From an uncultured Pseudomonadota bacterium (GTDB lineage: Bacteria; Pseudomonadota; Gammaproteobacteria; Xanthomonadales; Wenzhouxiangellaceae), in contig CAKZPB010000093.1 in NCBI GenBank assembly GCA_937138395.1, forward strand, positions 1 through 42,565: a stretch of 42,565 nucleotides of DNA, read 5' to 3'. Shown here piece by piece: positions 17,536-26,234 of this stretch (positions are counted from its first letter, which is position 1; every line of letters starts with the position of its first letter). The position numbers and the translations under genes are program-made. The notes under the pieces were generated by a model, which was not told the origin of the DNA, made no database searches, and saw nothing but the letters and a program-made list of their open reading frames with translations.

Positions 17536-18339
17536 ATGCCGATAGGTGCATTTACCGAATATATGAACGTCGCACAGATGGTGCTGTATGCGTTCTGGAT
17601 CTTTTTTGCTGGACTGATCATTTATCTTCGTCGTGAAGACAAGCGCGAAGGCTATCCGCTGGAGTCGGATCGTAATGATCGTTCCTCCCGGGTGGATGTC
17701 GTCGGCTGGCCCAAGCCACCAGCGCCGAAAACCTTCAAACTGCCGATGGGCCAGGGTTCGCGCCTGGCACCGCACGAAGAAACCATCATGGCCGAGATTC
17801 CCGGCACCAAGCCCGCTCGGCCAGCACCCGGTTCGCCACTGGAACCCACCGGCAACCCCATGCTCGACGGCGTTGGGCCGGCCAGCTACGCACAGCGTGA
17901 TCCACTGCCTGACCTTGCGATTGACGGTCGTCCCAAAGTGCTGCCGCTGCGGATAGCAACCGACTTCATGATTGAACATAACGATCCCGATCCGCGCGGC
18001 ATGCAGGTCGTCGCCGCAGACGGTCAGGTCGCCGGCACGGTAACCGATCTCTGGGTCGACCGCTCGGAGCATCGCGTCCTGTTCTTCGAGGTTCAATTGA
18101 CGCCGCACGGTGAGCATGATGAATCAGGCCAGAACGTGCTGCTGCCGTATGGCTTTGCCAGCGTCAAGTTCGGCAGGGGACAGATCCGCGTTGTTTCGAT
18201 CACGGCCGATCAATTCCACCATGTACCGCGCACTGAAACGATGGAACAGGTCACCCGCCTGGAGGAAGACAAGATTACCGCGTACTTCTCCAGCGGTCAT
18301 CTGTATGCAAACTCGGCGCGGCAGGAGCCTTTGATTTGA
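17536..18339 (+). CDS. puhA: Photosynthetic reaction centre subunit H
   Basis: PuhA caps the L/M core on the cytoplasmic side and guides protons to the secondary quinone. The start at 17536 has AAGGAGA 6 bp upstream and yields 267 residues, the usual length. One N-terminal membrane helix (MVLYAFWIFFAGLIIYL, about residues 11-28) is followed by a large soluble domain with PRC-barrel features: PLRIATDFMIEHNDPDPRGMQV, AGTVTDLWVDRSEH and LLPYGFASVKFGRGQIRV. It lies 22 bp after lhaA and its stop overlaps the puhB start. Confidence 0.97.
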   Translation: MPIGAFTEYMNVAQMVLYAFWIFFAGLIIYLRREDKREGYPLESDRNDRSSRVDVVGWPKPPAPKTFKLPMGQGSRLAPHEETIMAEIPGTKPARPAPGSPLEPTGNPMLDGVGPASYAQRDPLPDLAIDGRPKVLPLRIATDFMIEHNDPDPRGMQVVAADGQVAGTVTDLWVDRSEHRVLFFEVQLTPHGEHDESGQNVLLPYGFASVKFGRGQIRVVSITADQFHHVPRTETMEQVTRLEEDKITAYFSSGHLYANSARQEPLI

Positions 18340-18980
18340 GCGAAACGATCCGCGTCAAGGAACTGAAACCGTTTCCCGAGCCGCTGCCCGAAGGCGAGCA
18401 CGTGCTGTGGCAGCACTCGCCGACCTGGCGACCTTACGCTCGACGTGTTTTTCAGCTCGACAGAATTGCGCTGTACTTCCTGTTTATCGTCGCCTGGGTC
18501 GGCCTGTCTGCCTTCTTCAATGGCGGCATGGTTGCTCTTCTGAAGGCGATGTCCTGGTCGATCCCACCGGCGCTGGGTGTACTGTTGATACTGGCCTCGA
18601 TTGCCTGGTTGTATGCCAGGACGTCGGTCTACACCATCACCAACAAGCGCATTGTCATACAGTCCGGCCTGGCTTTCGAGACGTTCACCAACCTGCCGTT
18701 CAGCAAGGTCAGTAGTGCCGATTTGAAAACATTCAAGGATGGCACCGGCGACATCGAGTTGACCATCACCGGCCACCGGCTCCTGTACAGCATGCTGTGG
18801 CCGAATGTCCGGTTGTTACGTCTGAAGCGCCCCGTGCCGATGATGCGCGCATTGCAACAGCCACACCAGGTGGCCGAGACTCTGGGCCGGGCATTGAGCA
18901 ACGACCAGCCGGGCGAAGCGATCAGCAAGCAGGACAAGCAAGCGCTCGATCACGGCATGCCAACCAATGCCACATCCTGA
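18336..18980 (+). CDS. puhB: Photosynthetic complex assembly protein PuhB
   Basis: A 214-residue protein with a PH-like (bPH2) region and two to three membrane helices (IALYFLFIVAWVGLSAFF, PALGVLLILASIAWLY). The stretch ARTSVYTITNKRIVIQSG is typical of bacterial PH domains. PuhB assists reaction-centre assembly in Rhodobacter capsulatus. The start is a TTG overlapping the puhA stop in TTGA, the best explanation for the tight coupling since no ATG fits the conserved N-terminus (PFPEPLPEGEHVLW). Confidence 0.93.
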   Translation: MSETIRVKELKPFPEPLPEGEHVLWQHSPTWRPYARRVFQLDRIALYFLFIVAWVGLSAFFNGGMVALLKAMSWSIPPALGVLLILASIAWLYARTSVYTITNKRIVIQSGLAFETFTNLPFSKVSSADLKTFKDGTGDIELTITGHRLLYSMLWPNVRLLRLKRPVPMMRALQQPHQVAETLGRALSNDQPGEAISKQDKQALDHGMPTNATS

Positions 18981-19470
18981 TGCAGCGATGAACGAGCAGA
19001 CTCAACATCCTGATCATCATGGCGTTGTAGTACCAACCGGCGTATTGATCGCAGCGGGTCTCTTGCTTTCTTTCACCATCGTCATGGTGCTGGGTTTCCG
19101 CTTGTCGGGCCAGGAGCCAACCGCACAGATTCCTCAGTATGAACAGTCGCTGATTTCGCGCGCCTTGCGCTTTGAAGATGGACCCAACGGCAGTGTGCAG
19201 GTGTTCGAGGTGCATGCAGACCAGGATGAAAGCCTGGTGCATATCGTGCAATCCGGACAAGGAGGCTTCATCCGGGGCGTGCTGCGCAGCATGGCGCGGT
19301 CACGCAACGCGCACGGTATTGCACCGGAGCATCCGTTTGTACTGAACCTCGAGCCCAGCGGCACGCTGGTGCTTGAAGATCCGCAAACCGGGCAGCGCAT
19401 CGACTTGAAAGCGTTTGGCCCGGACAACATCGACTCATTTCGCGCCATGCTGGCCAGCGAAGAAGCCTGA
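18967..19470 (+). CDS. puhC: Photosynthetic complex assembly protein PuhC
   Basis: PuhC is needed for full assembly and reorganisation of the reaction-centre-LH1 core. The protein has 167 residues with one membrane helix (TGVLIAAGLLLSFTIVMVLGF, about 24-44) and a soluble domain containing GGFIRGVLRSMARSR followed by LEPSGTLVLEDPQTGQRIDL, both typical. The first ATG overlaps the end of puhB by 14 bp; a second Met at 18988 is an alternative start. Confidence 0.92.
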   Translation: MPHPDAAMNEQTQHPDHHGVVVPTGVLIAAGLLLSFTIVMVLGFRLSGQEPTAQIPQYEQSLISRALRFEDGPNGSVQVFEVHADQDESLVHIVQSGQGGFIRGVLRSMARSRNAHGIAPEHPFVLNLEPSGTLVLEDPQTGQRIDLKAFGPDNIDSFRAMLASEEA

Positions 19471-19643
19471 GAACAGGCCCGCGCCTTGCGCATGAATCAC
19501 AATAGCCGGCAGGCAGGAATTGCAGCGATGGGTCTGACCTTCGTTTGTTTTCATTCATGTTCTGGCCATCCGCTGTGCGCACATCCATTGTCCGGTGGGC
19601 CGTCGCTAGCCAATCGTTCAGACCGCTACTTCGAGTCCTCAGC

Positions 19644-20501
19644 ATGCAGCTGATGCTAACGGCGATTGTCTTCTCCACGTTTCTCTGGTGGTTCAGCACC
19701 GGCATCATTTTTTACCTGAACGCTCGACCTGTGCATACGTTTCGATGGAGCATGCTGGCAGCAACGCTGGTGCTTGCCGCAGCGCTGTATGGTCTCTGGG
19801 CCAGCGCGGCGTCCACCACTGTGTCCTCTGCATTTGTGTCCTTCAGCTGTGGATTGCTGATCTGGGGCTGGCACACCATGAGTTACTACATGGGCATCGT
19901 CACAGGACCCAGAAAGGCACCCTGTCCGGCGTCCTGTAGCGGCTGGATGCGATTTGTCTATGCAGCCTCGACGGGGCTGTATCACGAGCTGGCCATCATC
20001 GTTACCGTGATCCTGATGGCCTGGCTGACCTGGGACCAGCCCAATCAGGTCGGGCTCTGGAGCTTTATTCTTCTATGGCTGATGCACGTCAGCGCAAAAC
20101 TCAACGTGTTTCTTGGCGTACGCAATCTGAATATCGAATTCATTCCCAAGCGCCTGCAATATCTGACCACCTATTTCCGTCAAGCACCGATGAATCTGCT
20201 GTTCCCTTTTTCAGTCACTGCCGGAACGATCATCACGGTACTGCTGACGCAGCAGGCGATGAACGCCGAAGCCGCTTCATTTTCTGAAGTGGGCTTCATT
20301 CTGCTGGCATCACTGCTGGCTCTGGCTGTGATCGAGCACTGGTTCATGATTCTTCCGATTCCCGCAGAAACCCTGTGGCGCTGGAGCCTGAACTCTTCCA
20401 AATCGTCAGCGGTTAGCCGGCCTTCAAGCGACACGCTGTCCAGCAGCCGCCGTCGTGATGCTGACCCTGCCATCACATCCTTACCCGAACATCAAGGCTG
20501 A
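19644..20501 (+). CDS. puhE: Photosynthetic complex assembly protein PuhE
   Basis: PuhE (DUF3623, photosynthetic complex assembly protein 2) is a polytopic membrane protein that modulates bacteriochlorophyll production in Rhodobacter capsulatus. From the ATG at 19644 it has 285 residues. The family start VFSTFLWWFSTGIIFYLNARP, the TFRWSM motif, the TGLYHELAII helix and KLNVFLGVRNLNIEFIPKRL are clear. The frame is open a further 99 bp upstream, but those residues are polar and unlike the family. The 170 bp gap after puhC holds no gene. No puhD or acsF follows; an alpha/beta hydrolase does. Confidence 0.9.
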   Translation: MQLMLTAIVFSTFLWWFSTGIIFYLNARPVHTFRWSMLAATLVLAAALYGLWASAASTTVSSAFVSFSCGLLIWGWHTMSYYMGIVTGPRKAPCPASCSGWMRFVYAASTGLYHELAIIVTVILMAWLTWDQPNQVGLWSFILLWLMHVSAKLNVFLGVRNLNIEFIPKRLQYLTTYFRQAPMNLLFPFSVTAGTIITVLLTQQAMNAEAASFSEVGFILLASLLALAVIEHWFMILPIPAETLWRWSLNSSKSSAVSRPSSDTLSSSRRRDADPAITSLPEHQG

Positions 20502-21477
20502 TTCTTTGCCTTCCAGCCCGACGCTGGAACCCGGAGCGTTTGTTCGCATGACCACTTCCGAAACCGGACTGCCCGAGGTTCTACCCGGCCAACGGCGCAG
20601 CCTTCAAGACCAACAAGCAGGCCTGGTCAGCTTCTATGTGCTCGGCCCGGAAGCATCCAGCAGCAGTGACCAGACAGCACCGCCTATGCTGCTGATCCAC
20701 AGCATCAATGCTTCGGCTTCAGCGCATGAAGTCGAACCGTTGTACAAGCAGTTCAGCCAGAGTCGCCGGACCTATGCGATTGATCTGCCCGGGTTTGGCC
20801 ACTCGGAGCGTTCCGAGCGAACCTATGATCAGGACTTGATGGTCAATGCCATCATCGCGCTGATTGATCAGATTCAACGGGACAACAACCGCCAGGCCCT
20901 TGACGTGCTGGCGGTGTCGTTATCCTGCGAATTTCTGGCCAAAGCCGCACTGCGCCGACCGGATGCGATACGCAGTCTGGCATTGGTCAGCCCGACCGGG
21001 TTCGCGCGCTATGCCGAAACCAAGGGCCCTCCGGAAGCGAATTGTGGCCGCCCGGGCGTACTGAAGTTTTTCAAGCTGCCGGTGGTTGGATCGCTGTTGT
21101 TCAAGTTATTGACCAGTAAAGTCAGCATCCGTTTTTTTCTTCGGAAAACCTGGGGCAGCAAGCATATCGACGAGTCGTTTTTTCAAACTTCGCTGAGAAT
21201 GCGCAATCATCCAGGTGCCGAACATGCCCCTTTCCACTTTATTTCAGGTTATCTGTTCAGCGCTGATATTCTGACCAGCTACCTTGAACTGCAGCAGCCG
21301 GTCTGGTTGGCGCACGGCACGCGCGGTGATTTCAACGATTACTCGCGCAAGCAACCCGTGGAAAGCAAAGGCAACTGGCAAATCAGTGAATTCGATACCG
21401 GAGCACTGCCCTACTTCGAAATTCCGGATGAATTTCTGCAGCGCTATCGTAGTTTTTTGAAGACCGCCGAAACCTGA
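20458..21477 (+). CDS. Alpha/beta hydrolase downstream of puhE
   Basis: A roughly 339-residue alpha/beta-hydrolase fold protein. Visible parts are the oxyanion stretch LLIHSINASASAHEV (about 79-93), DLPGFGHSERSERTY (about 109-123), and the nucleophile region LAVSLSCEF with Ser156. The elbow reads S-L-S-C-E instead of G-x-S-x-G. WLAHGTRGDF and the C-terminal GALPYFEIPDEFLQR fit the fold. The gene overlaps the end of puhE in another frame if it starts at 20458; an ATG at 20548 (MTTSETGLPE) would avoid the overlap. It is not BchO, which is present elsewhere in the window. Substrate unknown; a pigment or quinone ester is a possibility only from its position. Confidence 0.78.
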   Translation: MLTLPSHPYPNIKADSLPSSPTLEPGAFVRMTTSETGLPEVLPGQRRSLQDQQAGLVSFYVLGPEASSSSDQTAPPMLLIHSINASASAHEVEPLYKQFSQSRRTYAIDLPGFGHSERSERTYDQDLMVNAIIALIDQIQRDNNRQALDVLAVSLSCEFLAKAALRRPDAIRSLALVSPTGFARYAETKGPPEANCGRPGVLKFFKLPVVGSLLFKLLTSKVSIRFFLRKTWGSKHIDESFFQTSLRMRNHPGAEHAPFHFISGYLFSADILTSYLELQQPVWLAHGTRGDFNDYSRKQPVESKGNWQISEFDTGALPYFEIPDEFLQRYRSFLKTAET

Positions 21478-21496
21478 AAACACGCAGACAAGAAAA

Positions 21497-21527
21497 AACC
21501 CTCAGCACGCCAAAGTCGCTGAGGGTT
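21497..21527 (-). terminator. Rho-independent terminator of the puf operon
   Basis: A perfect 10 bp stem (arms 21497-21506 and 21518-21527, sequence AACCCTCAGC and its complement) with an 11 nt loop. Read leftward it is followed by a run of six T. It lies about 85 bp beyond the pufC stop and ends the leftward puf transcript. On the plus strand there is no T-run, though the stem may also protect the 3' end of the hydrolase transcript. Confidence 0.85.
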
Positions 21528-21574
21528 CAATTCCGGTCATGCGATCTCGATGCCACTGACTGGCTGCCCAGGCG

Positions 21575-21596
21575 GGGTATCCCAAATTGGATACCC
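21575..21596 (-). repeat. Hairpin just after pufC
   Basis: An inverted repeat with 8 bp arms (GGGTATCC and GGATACCC) and a 6 nt loop, 17 bp after the pufC stop and before the main terminator. It has no T-run. A role in stabilising the 3' end of the puf message is plausible. Confidence 0.55.
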
Positions 21597-21612
21597 GGGG
21601 GACAGGGTCGGG

Positions 21613-22725
21613 TTATTCGGTATCGCTCAGCTCCACTGCAGCCAGTGCAGCTTCGACATCCTGATCGCTCAGAGACGATACCTGTGTGCCGCCTGAGGGT
21701 CCCAGCAGGGATGGATATTGCTCGGCCATCTGTAACCCACCCAGCGGTTTGTTGACCCCCTGGTGACAGGTTTCACAGTTGATTTTCTGACCTTCCCCGG
21801 TTGGCCCGAGTCGATGAGGCGGCAGTTCGCTGGACAGCGGTGCTACGTATTCCGTGTTCAGATTCTGAGCCATTTGAATGCCATACCAGGACGTGACACG
21901 CTGTGGCGTGCTCTGATCCCAACTGCCAAAATTACGGCTGTTGTGGCAATAGGTGCAGGTCACATTCAGCGAAGTCGACATGTGCATCATCAGTGCATAG
22001 GTTTGTTCGGTTGTCTGAATGCTGGTACCGACCTCACCGGGCATCGGCAATGCCGTATCCCCGATCACGCGGATCTGACCGGAATCTTCGAGCTGTTCGG
22101 TAAACGGGTCTTCCGGCATGGACGTCAAACCCACCTGCTCGGTGGCCCTGTTTTGGCCGTTTCGCCAGCCGGTCAACCCGTCGGCAGCGGTATTGGCCGG
22201 ATCAGCATTGAACCAGGTGTATTGCGGCACTGCCTGGCCCCGGTGGCAGGTATAGCAGGTGACACCGGTAGCGCCCACATGACTGGCCCACTGGCTGTTG
22301 ACGGTCTGCGTCATCTGAATCATGCGGCGTGCAACCCGGTATTGATACTTCGAGTCATCGGCCAGGTTGTTCAGGTTATGGCAACCGGCGCAGCCCTGTT
22401 CCGGGTAAATCCATGAAGCCATGGATTGCATCACGCGGTTGAAGCGGACCACCGACAGATCGCCCAGTACCTGAACGTTCTGGTAGATATCTCCAGCGCT
22501 CGGTCCGGGCGTATCGGGTGGTAGCGGCGACATATCAGGCACCTGAGCCAACTGGGCTTCCAGCCTCGGTGGATCGACACGGGGGTTGTTGATTTCGACC
22601 ATGCCGGTGCCACGAAAGCCGGTTTGTGCCGACTCAATCGGAGGGCGTTCCCAACCGGCCGTAAACAGCATGAAGCCCGTCAGGATCAGTGCGGCAACGC
22701 CGCCGAACCAGAATACAATTTTCAT
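21613..22725 (-). CDS. pufC: Reaction-centre tetraheme cytochrome c subunit
   Basis: PufC sits on the periplasmic face of the reaction centre and re-reduces the special pair. The start at 22725 overlaps the pufM stop in ATGA and gives 370 residues. Four CxxCH heme motifs are present: CAGCH at 112-116, CYTCH at 157-161, CTYCH at 257-261 and CETCH at 317-321. Axial methionines are likely in the helices RMIQMTQ and YALMMHMS and the segment MAQNLN. The N-terminus ([20 protein letters not shown]) is a membrane anchor with no lipobox cysteine, unlike the lipid-anchored Blastochloris subunit. Confidence 0.97.
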   Translation of the reverse strand: MKIVFWFGGVAALILTGFMLFTAGWERPPIESAQTGFRGTGMVEINNPRVDPPRLEAQLAQVPDMSPLPPDTPGPSAGDIYQNVQVLGDLSVVRFNRVMQSMASWIYPEQGCAGCHNLNNLADDSKYQYRVARRMIQMTQTVNSQWASHVGATGVTCYTCHRGQAVPQYTWFNADPANTAADGLTGWRNGQNRATEQVGLTSMPEDPFTEQLEDSGQIRVIGDTALPMPGEVGTSIQTTEQTYALMMHMSTSLNVTCTYCHNSRNFGSWDQSTPQRVTSWYGIQMAQNLNTEYVAPLSSELPPHRLGPTGEGQKINCETCHQGVNKPLGGLQMAEQYPSLLGPSGGTQVSSLSDQDVEAALAAVELSDTE

Positions 22726-23699
22726 TGCCCACCTCCCGGTACTGGCAATGATGCCGGGTCCACCACACCGGAATTCGGATACGGCGGTACCAGACCATGC
22801 TGGATACCCCACAGGTACCAGTTTTCAACCACGGTGCCGGTCAGCAATATTCCAATGCCACCGGTCAGTGGCGTCAATACCGCGAACCACCAGGCCCAGC
22901 GGTGAATGGATTCTGCATTGGCGCAGAAGCCCATCGTCCAGCGCCAGAACAATGCGCCGCGCTCGAATGCTGTGCCGCGGTCAAAGGCCTGCTCGATCTC
23001 GCGTTCAGCACCGAACCGGCTGGTCGCCATCACCGTGCCACCGTGCATTGCAAACAACAGCACAGAGCCATACAAGAAGGCAATCGACAGCATATGGAAC
23101 GGGTTGTAGAACAGATTGCCATAGCGAATCGAAAATGCGGCCGTCCAGTCCAGGTGCGGGAAAATGCCAAATGGAACGGCTTCACTCCAGCTACCCATTG
23201 CGATCGGGCGGATAAAGCCCAGCACCAAGTACAGCCAGATTGCCGCCATGAATGCCCAGGCCACGTGCGTGCCCAATCCGTGTGCGCGGGCGCGTCGATA
23301 CACGCGAATCCACCACAGGAAGATCGAGGCCGTCAGGAAGAAGCCGGCCATCAGCCACCAGCCACCCTCGTTCAGCGGTGGCAGGCTCAGGCCGTATTCC
23401 GGTGGCGGTGGTTCCAACGCCAGCCACGGCAATTGACGCACGAATTCGATCGGATCCCATCCGACCGAAGCCCACATGTTCAGGCCGATAATCTGGATTG
23501 CAATAAACCCGCAAAGCAGCGAAGCGATGCCGAAAGCACCGAGATAAATCGGGCCAATCTGTGCATCGCCAATCTTGCCCATCCAATAGGATTTGATCGG
23601 CGTACCGATGCGGTCAAAGTCACCTTTGGCCAATGGCGTACCGTAATCGGCCGGGCCATGCACCTGGGCACGAGTAAAAATATTGGTGTTCTCAATCAT
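22722..23699 (-). CDS. pufM: Reaction centre subunit M
   Basis: PufM with PufL binds the special pair, accessory bacteriochlorophylls, bacteriopheophytins and quinones. The 325-residue protein has five membrane helices. Pigment and iron ligands are seen at [19 protein letters not shown] and the ESIHRWAWW stretch; the tyrosine in [14 protein letters not shown] matches the functionally important M210 position. It is 11 bp after pufL and overlaps pufC by 4 bp. The longer C-terminus ([18 protein letters not shown]) is typical of species whose reaction centre carries the cytochrome subunit. Confidence 0.98.
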   Translation of the reverse strand: MIENTNIFTRAQVHGPADYGTPLAKGDFDRIGTPIKSYWMGKIGDAQIGPIYLGAFGIASLLCGFIAIQIIGLNMWASVGWDPIEFVRQLPWLALEPPPPEYGLSLPPLNEGGWWLMAGFFLTASIFLWWIRVYRRARAHGLGTHVAWAFMAAIWLYLVLGFIRPIAMGSWSEAVPFGIFPHLDWTAAFSIRYGNLFYNPFHMLSIAFLYGSVLLFAMHGGTVMATSRFGAEREIEQAFDRGTAFERGALFWRWTMGFCANAESIHRWAWWFAVLTPLTGGIGILLTGTVVENWYLWGIQHGLVPPYPNSGVVDPASLPVPGGGQ

Positions 23700-23710
23700 T
23701 GAGGTGACTC

Positions 23711-24535
23711 CTAGGACCAGATCGGCAGCTCAAGCCACCAGTTCCACCATTCAGGCCAGCCACGTGTCCAGAAAGGACCGCTGATGACAATACACAGTGC
23801 GCTGAACAAACCTGCCGCAATGGCAAGAAACAGACCCAGTCGATGAATCCCGAGCTCGCCGATGGAATAGCCCTGGATATCGCGGAAAAAACTATTGATG
23901 TGTTCGGCCGTACCCACCGGCTTGTCTTCACCGGGATTCAACACCGACAGAACGGCACCGCCATGCAGCGCCAGAGCAAACGTCGTGGTGAAGAAAAACG
24001 TCACCGCCAACATATGCGCAGGGTTGTAGTGAAAGTGCAGGTATTGATAGCCGACGTTTGATACCCAGTCCAGATGACTGAGAATGCCGTACGGAAATCC
24101 GTGGCCCCAGGCGCCCATCAGCACCGGGCGAACCACCACAAGCGTGATGTAGGCTGCGATGGCAGCACTGAACGCAATCGGCACGTGATAGCCCATACCC
24201 AGCTTGCGACAGATTTCAACCTCACGCAGTGCCCAGGACACGAATGCGCCGATCGCACACACGGTCACGATCTGCCAGATGCCGCCCTCTTTGAGGGGTG
24301 CAAGGCCAAGTCCGTAACTCAAGTCCGGCGGCGCAATGTTGATCTGCCATAGATTCCAGGTCGGACCAATCGCTGCGCCGTAAACCAGCATCAAGGTGCC
24401 GACAACGGCAAAAAATATCGTGGTGACGCCAAAGAAACCGACGTAGAACGGACCAACCCAGAAATCAAACAGGTCGCCGCCCAACAGAGTGCCGCCACGC
24501 ACGCGATATTTTTTCTCGTAACTCAGCATCGACAT
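23711..24535 (-). CDS. pufL: Reaction centre subunit L
   Basis: The 274-residue L subunit has the expected N-terminus ([25 protein letters not shown] shortened here in description), five helices, the HLDW accessory-pigment region, HFHYNPAHM with the special-pair histidine, ALHGGAVL with an iron ligand, and GIHRLGLF with the second iron ligand. It follows the pufA-pufL hairpin spacer of 73 bp and precedes pufM by 11 bp. Confidence 0.98.
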   Translation of the reverse strand: MSMLSYEKKYRVRGGTLLGGDLFDFWVGPFYVGFFGVTTIFFAVVGTLMLVYGAAIGPTWNLWQINIAPPDLSYGLGLAPLKEGGIWQIVTVCAIGAFVSWALREVEICRKLGMGYHVPIAFSAAIAAYITLVVVRPVLMGAWGHGFPYGILSHLDWVSNVGYQYLHFHYNPAHMLAVTFFFTTTFALALHGGAVLSVLNPGEDKPVGTAEHINSFFRDIQGYSIGELGIHRLGLFLAIAAGLFSALCIVISGPFWTRGWPEWWNWWLELPIWS

Positions 24536-24575
24536 GACTGCACCTCAATAAACGTGTTCATTGTTGACCGATCAA

Positions 24576-24596
24576 GCGGGGAGCCGTCCTCCCCGC
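24576..24596 (-). repeat. pufA-pufL intercistronic hairpin
   Basis: A GC-rich stem-loop with perfect 8 bp arms (GCGGGGAG and CTCCCCGC) and a 5 nt loop in the spacer between pufA and pufL, without a T-run. In Rhodobacter capsulatus a hairpin in this very position blocks 3' decay and makes the pufBA message longer lived than pufLM, setting the LH1 to reaction-centre ratio. The same role is inferred. Confidence 0.8.
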
Positions 24597-24608
24597 CGAA
24601 CGGAGACA

Positions 24609-24821
24609 CTACGCCCAATGATCTTGAGCGGTTTCTTCGCTGTAGGGCTGCGTGACGGCACTCATGGTTTGCTCACTGGCAGCGCCGGAAGGCCCTTCCA
24701 GCCAGTTGAAGCGATCGGTGCTCAGCAGTACAAAGTGAATCACCAGTGCCAGAACGAACAAGAATGTGAACAGTGCAACAAGCACTCTCCGAGGATCAAA
24801 TAAAAGCCAAATACGCCACAT
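24609..24821 (-). CDS. pufA: LH1 antenna alpha subunit
   Basis: The 70-residue LH1 alpha polypeptide starts with [18 protein letters not shown], has one membrane helix with the bacteriochlorophyll ligand His29 ([10 protein letters not shown]), and then the family motif DRFNWLEG with Trp40 close to the pigment. The polar C-terminal tail of about 27 residues is likely on the periplasmic side. A strong AGGAG lies 7 bp upstream, and only 10 bp separate it from pufB. Confidence 0.97.
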   Translation of the reverse strand: MWRIWLLFDPRRVLVALFTFLFVLALVIHFVLLSTDRFNWLEGPSGAASEQTMSAVTQPYSEETAQDHWA

Positions 24822-24831
24822 ATGATTTCTC

Positions 24832-25056
24832 CTAGCTTATTGATGAAATAAAAGAACTGACAGCCGAGCTCGCGGAATCAATCATCGCGTAACCCTCAGG
24901 ACCTGGAATCCAGGGCCGCCATTGCCAGGCCAAAATGTGGGCAACAATTGCGATCAAGGTAAACGCAATAAAGCTGACCACAAAGATTTTGTGGAACTCC
25001 TTGGCCTCCTTCTCGCTCATGCCGGATATCGACTGCTTGTGATCATGGTTGTCCAT
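24832..25056 (-). CDS. pufB: LH1 antenna beta subunit
   Basis: The 74-residue LH1 beta polypeptide contains [17 protein letters not shown], a membrane helix with ligand His40 ([14 protein letters not shown]) and the second conserved His22. After [10 protein letters not shown] it carries about 18 more residues rich in Ser and Ala, longer than the shortest LH1 betas. AAGGAG lies 7 bp before the ATG. It is the first puf gene after bchC, and a FNR-type box and -10-like hexamer precede it. No pufQ is visible. Confidence 0.97.
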   Translation of the reverse strand: MDNHDHKQSISGMSEKEAKEFHKIFVVSFIAFTLIAIVAHILAWQWRPWIPGPEGYAMIDSASSAVSSFISSIS

Positions 25057-25154
25057 AGTGCTACTCCTTAGCTCCTCTCAAATGCCCTGTTCGGACGGTT
25101 CCGCGAATCGGCCCCACGGCGGGCTTTCCCGACAATACGCCGAGGAATAGACTA

Positions 25155-25196
25155 TTAATACACCGATCGCGAGCCCGGGCATTTGATATGCATCAA
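25155..25196 (-). promoter_or_regulatory. FNR-type box and -10 hexamer upstream of pufB
   Basis: TTGATATGCATCAA (25183-25196) has perfect FNR arms TTGAT and ATCAA. Leftward, TATTAA (25160 to 25155) begins 29.5 bp from the centre, which places the box at -41.5 and the start near 25148, giving a 92 nt leader before pufB. This would give puf its own oxygen- or redox-controlled promoter inside the crtF-bchC-puf group. The binding protein is not identified. Confidence 0.68.
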
Positions 25197-25274
25197 TTTA
25201 GACCGAAATCGCATGTGTGGAACGTTCTGGATCGAGCGGCCCGCCGGCTTCTGATTCGACCCGGGAACGCTGAG

Positions 25275-26234
25275 TTAGTGGAAGGCAGACCAGTCCAGAA
25301 TCACCTTCAGACTGGCTGGATTGTTGAACGCCTGCTCATAAGCCGACCTGGCTTCATTGGCCGGACAACAATCCGTGATCAGATTGTCCAGCGATAGCTG
25401 GCCGGAGCGGATCAACCCGGCCACGGCTTCCAGCTGCTCGGGCTGCCATTCTGCCGCGACCCGCAGCCGCAGCCGGCGCATGAATGCCGGCGGAAAATCG
25501 AACTGAACAGGCTGTTGGTAAAATCCAGCCAGCACGATTTCGCCACCCGGTGCCAATCGAGCAATCAGCGTATCCAGCAGGCCATCGGCACCACTGACGT
25601 CGACAATCACCCGGTAATCCTGCCGTTCATCCTGGTCAGGCGCCGTGACCTGATAGCCCGTGGTCGAATCCCGCCGCGCCGGATCAATCTCCCATACCGA
25701 GGGCGCAGCACCGCCCAATGCCAGCGTCAGGCGCGCAATCAACCGACCCAGCACTCCGTGACCGACGATCAGATCAGGCAGTCTGAACTCCCCTTCCGGC
25801 GAACACACCGCGCTGTAAGCGGTTGCGGCCAGCGCCAGTAGAACGCCCTGTGGTCCAATGCTGGATTGAACCGCCAGTGTTCGGGCACCCGGCAGCACCA
25901 ATCGCGCGGCAGCGCCGCCGAATAACCCGTGGACCGGACCGAAGCAGCGCGCGCCGGGGACAAAAACGGTCTGCCCGATTTCGCGGCCGGATTCGGGCCC
26001 GGCATCAACAATACGGCCGACCGATTCATAGCCTGGAACCAGCGGATAGCCCATGCCCGGGAATGCCGGCATGCGGCCCGTCCACAGCAATCGTTCAGTG
26101 CCGGTGCTGATCCCGCTGTAGCTGATCTCGACGACCACATCGTCAGGCCCGGGCGGCGTCAGCTCCAATTCTTGGAGCTCGAGCGCACCGGGCGAAGTCA
26201 TGACCACCGCATGCGTAGTAAGCCGGGCTACCAT
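25275..26234 (-). CDS. bchC: Bacteriochlorophyllide a dehydrogenase
   Basis: BchC oxidises the 3-hydroxyethyl group to 3-acetyl in bacteriochlorophyllide a synthesis. The chosen start (MVARLTTHAV) gives 319 residues; a longer frame adds ten residues. It is a medium-chain dehydrogenase-like protein: VEISYSGISTGTERLLWTGRMP, PGMGYPLVPGYESVG, and the BchC-specific FVPGARCFG and LIVGHGVLGRLIARL nucleotide-binding stretch. It sits between crtF and pufB, but bchX, bchY and bchZ, which normally follow it, are missing here. Confidence 0.94.
   Translation of the reverse strand: MVARLTTHAVVMTSPGALELQELELTPPGPDDVVVEISYSGISTGTERLLWTGRMPAFPGMGYPLVPGYESVGRIVDAGPESGREIGQTVFVPGARCFGPVHGLFGGAAARLVLPGARTLAVQSSIGPQGVLLALAATAYSAVCSPEGEFRLPDLIVGHGVLGRLIARLTLALGGAAPSVWEIDPARRDSTTGYQVTAPDQDERQDYRVIVDVSGADGLLDTLIARLAPGGEIVLAGFYQQPVQFDFPPAFMRRLRLRVAAEWQPEQLEAVAGLIRSGQLSLDNLITDCCPANEARSAYEQAFNNPASLKVILDWSAFH

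Noticed and set aside
24564-24575. TTGA...TCAA in the pufA-pufL spacer
   Set aside because: Only 4 bases separate the half-sites (6 are needed), and it lies inside the operon without a promoter.
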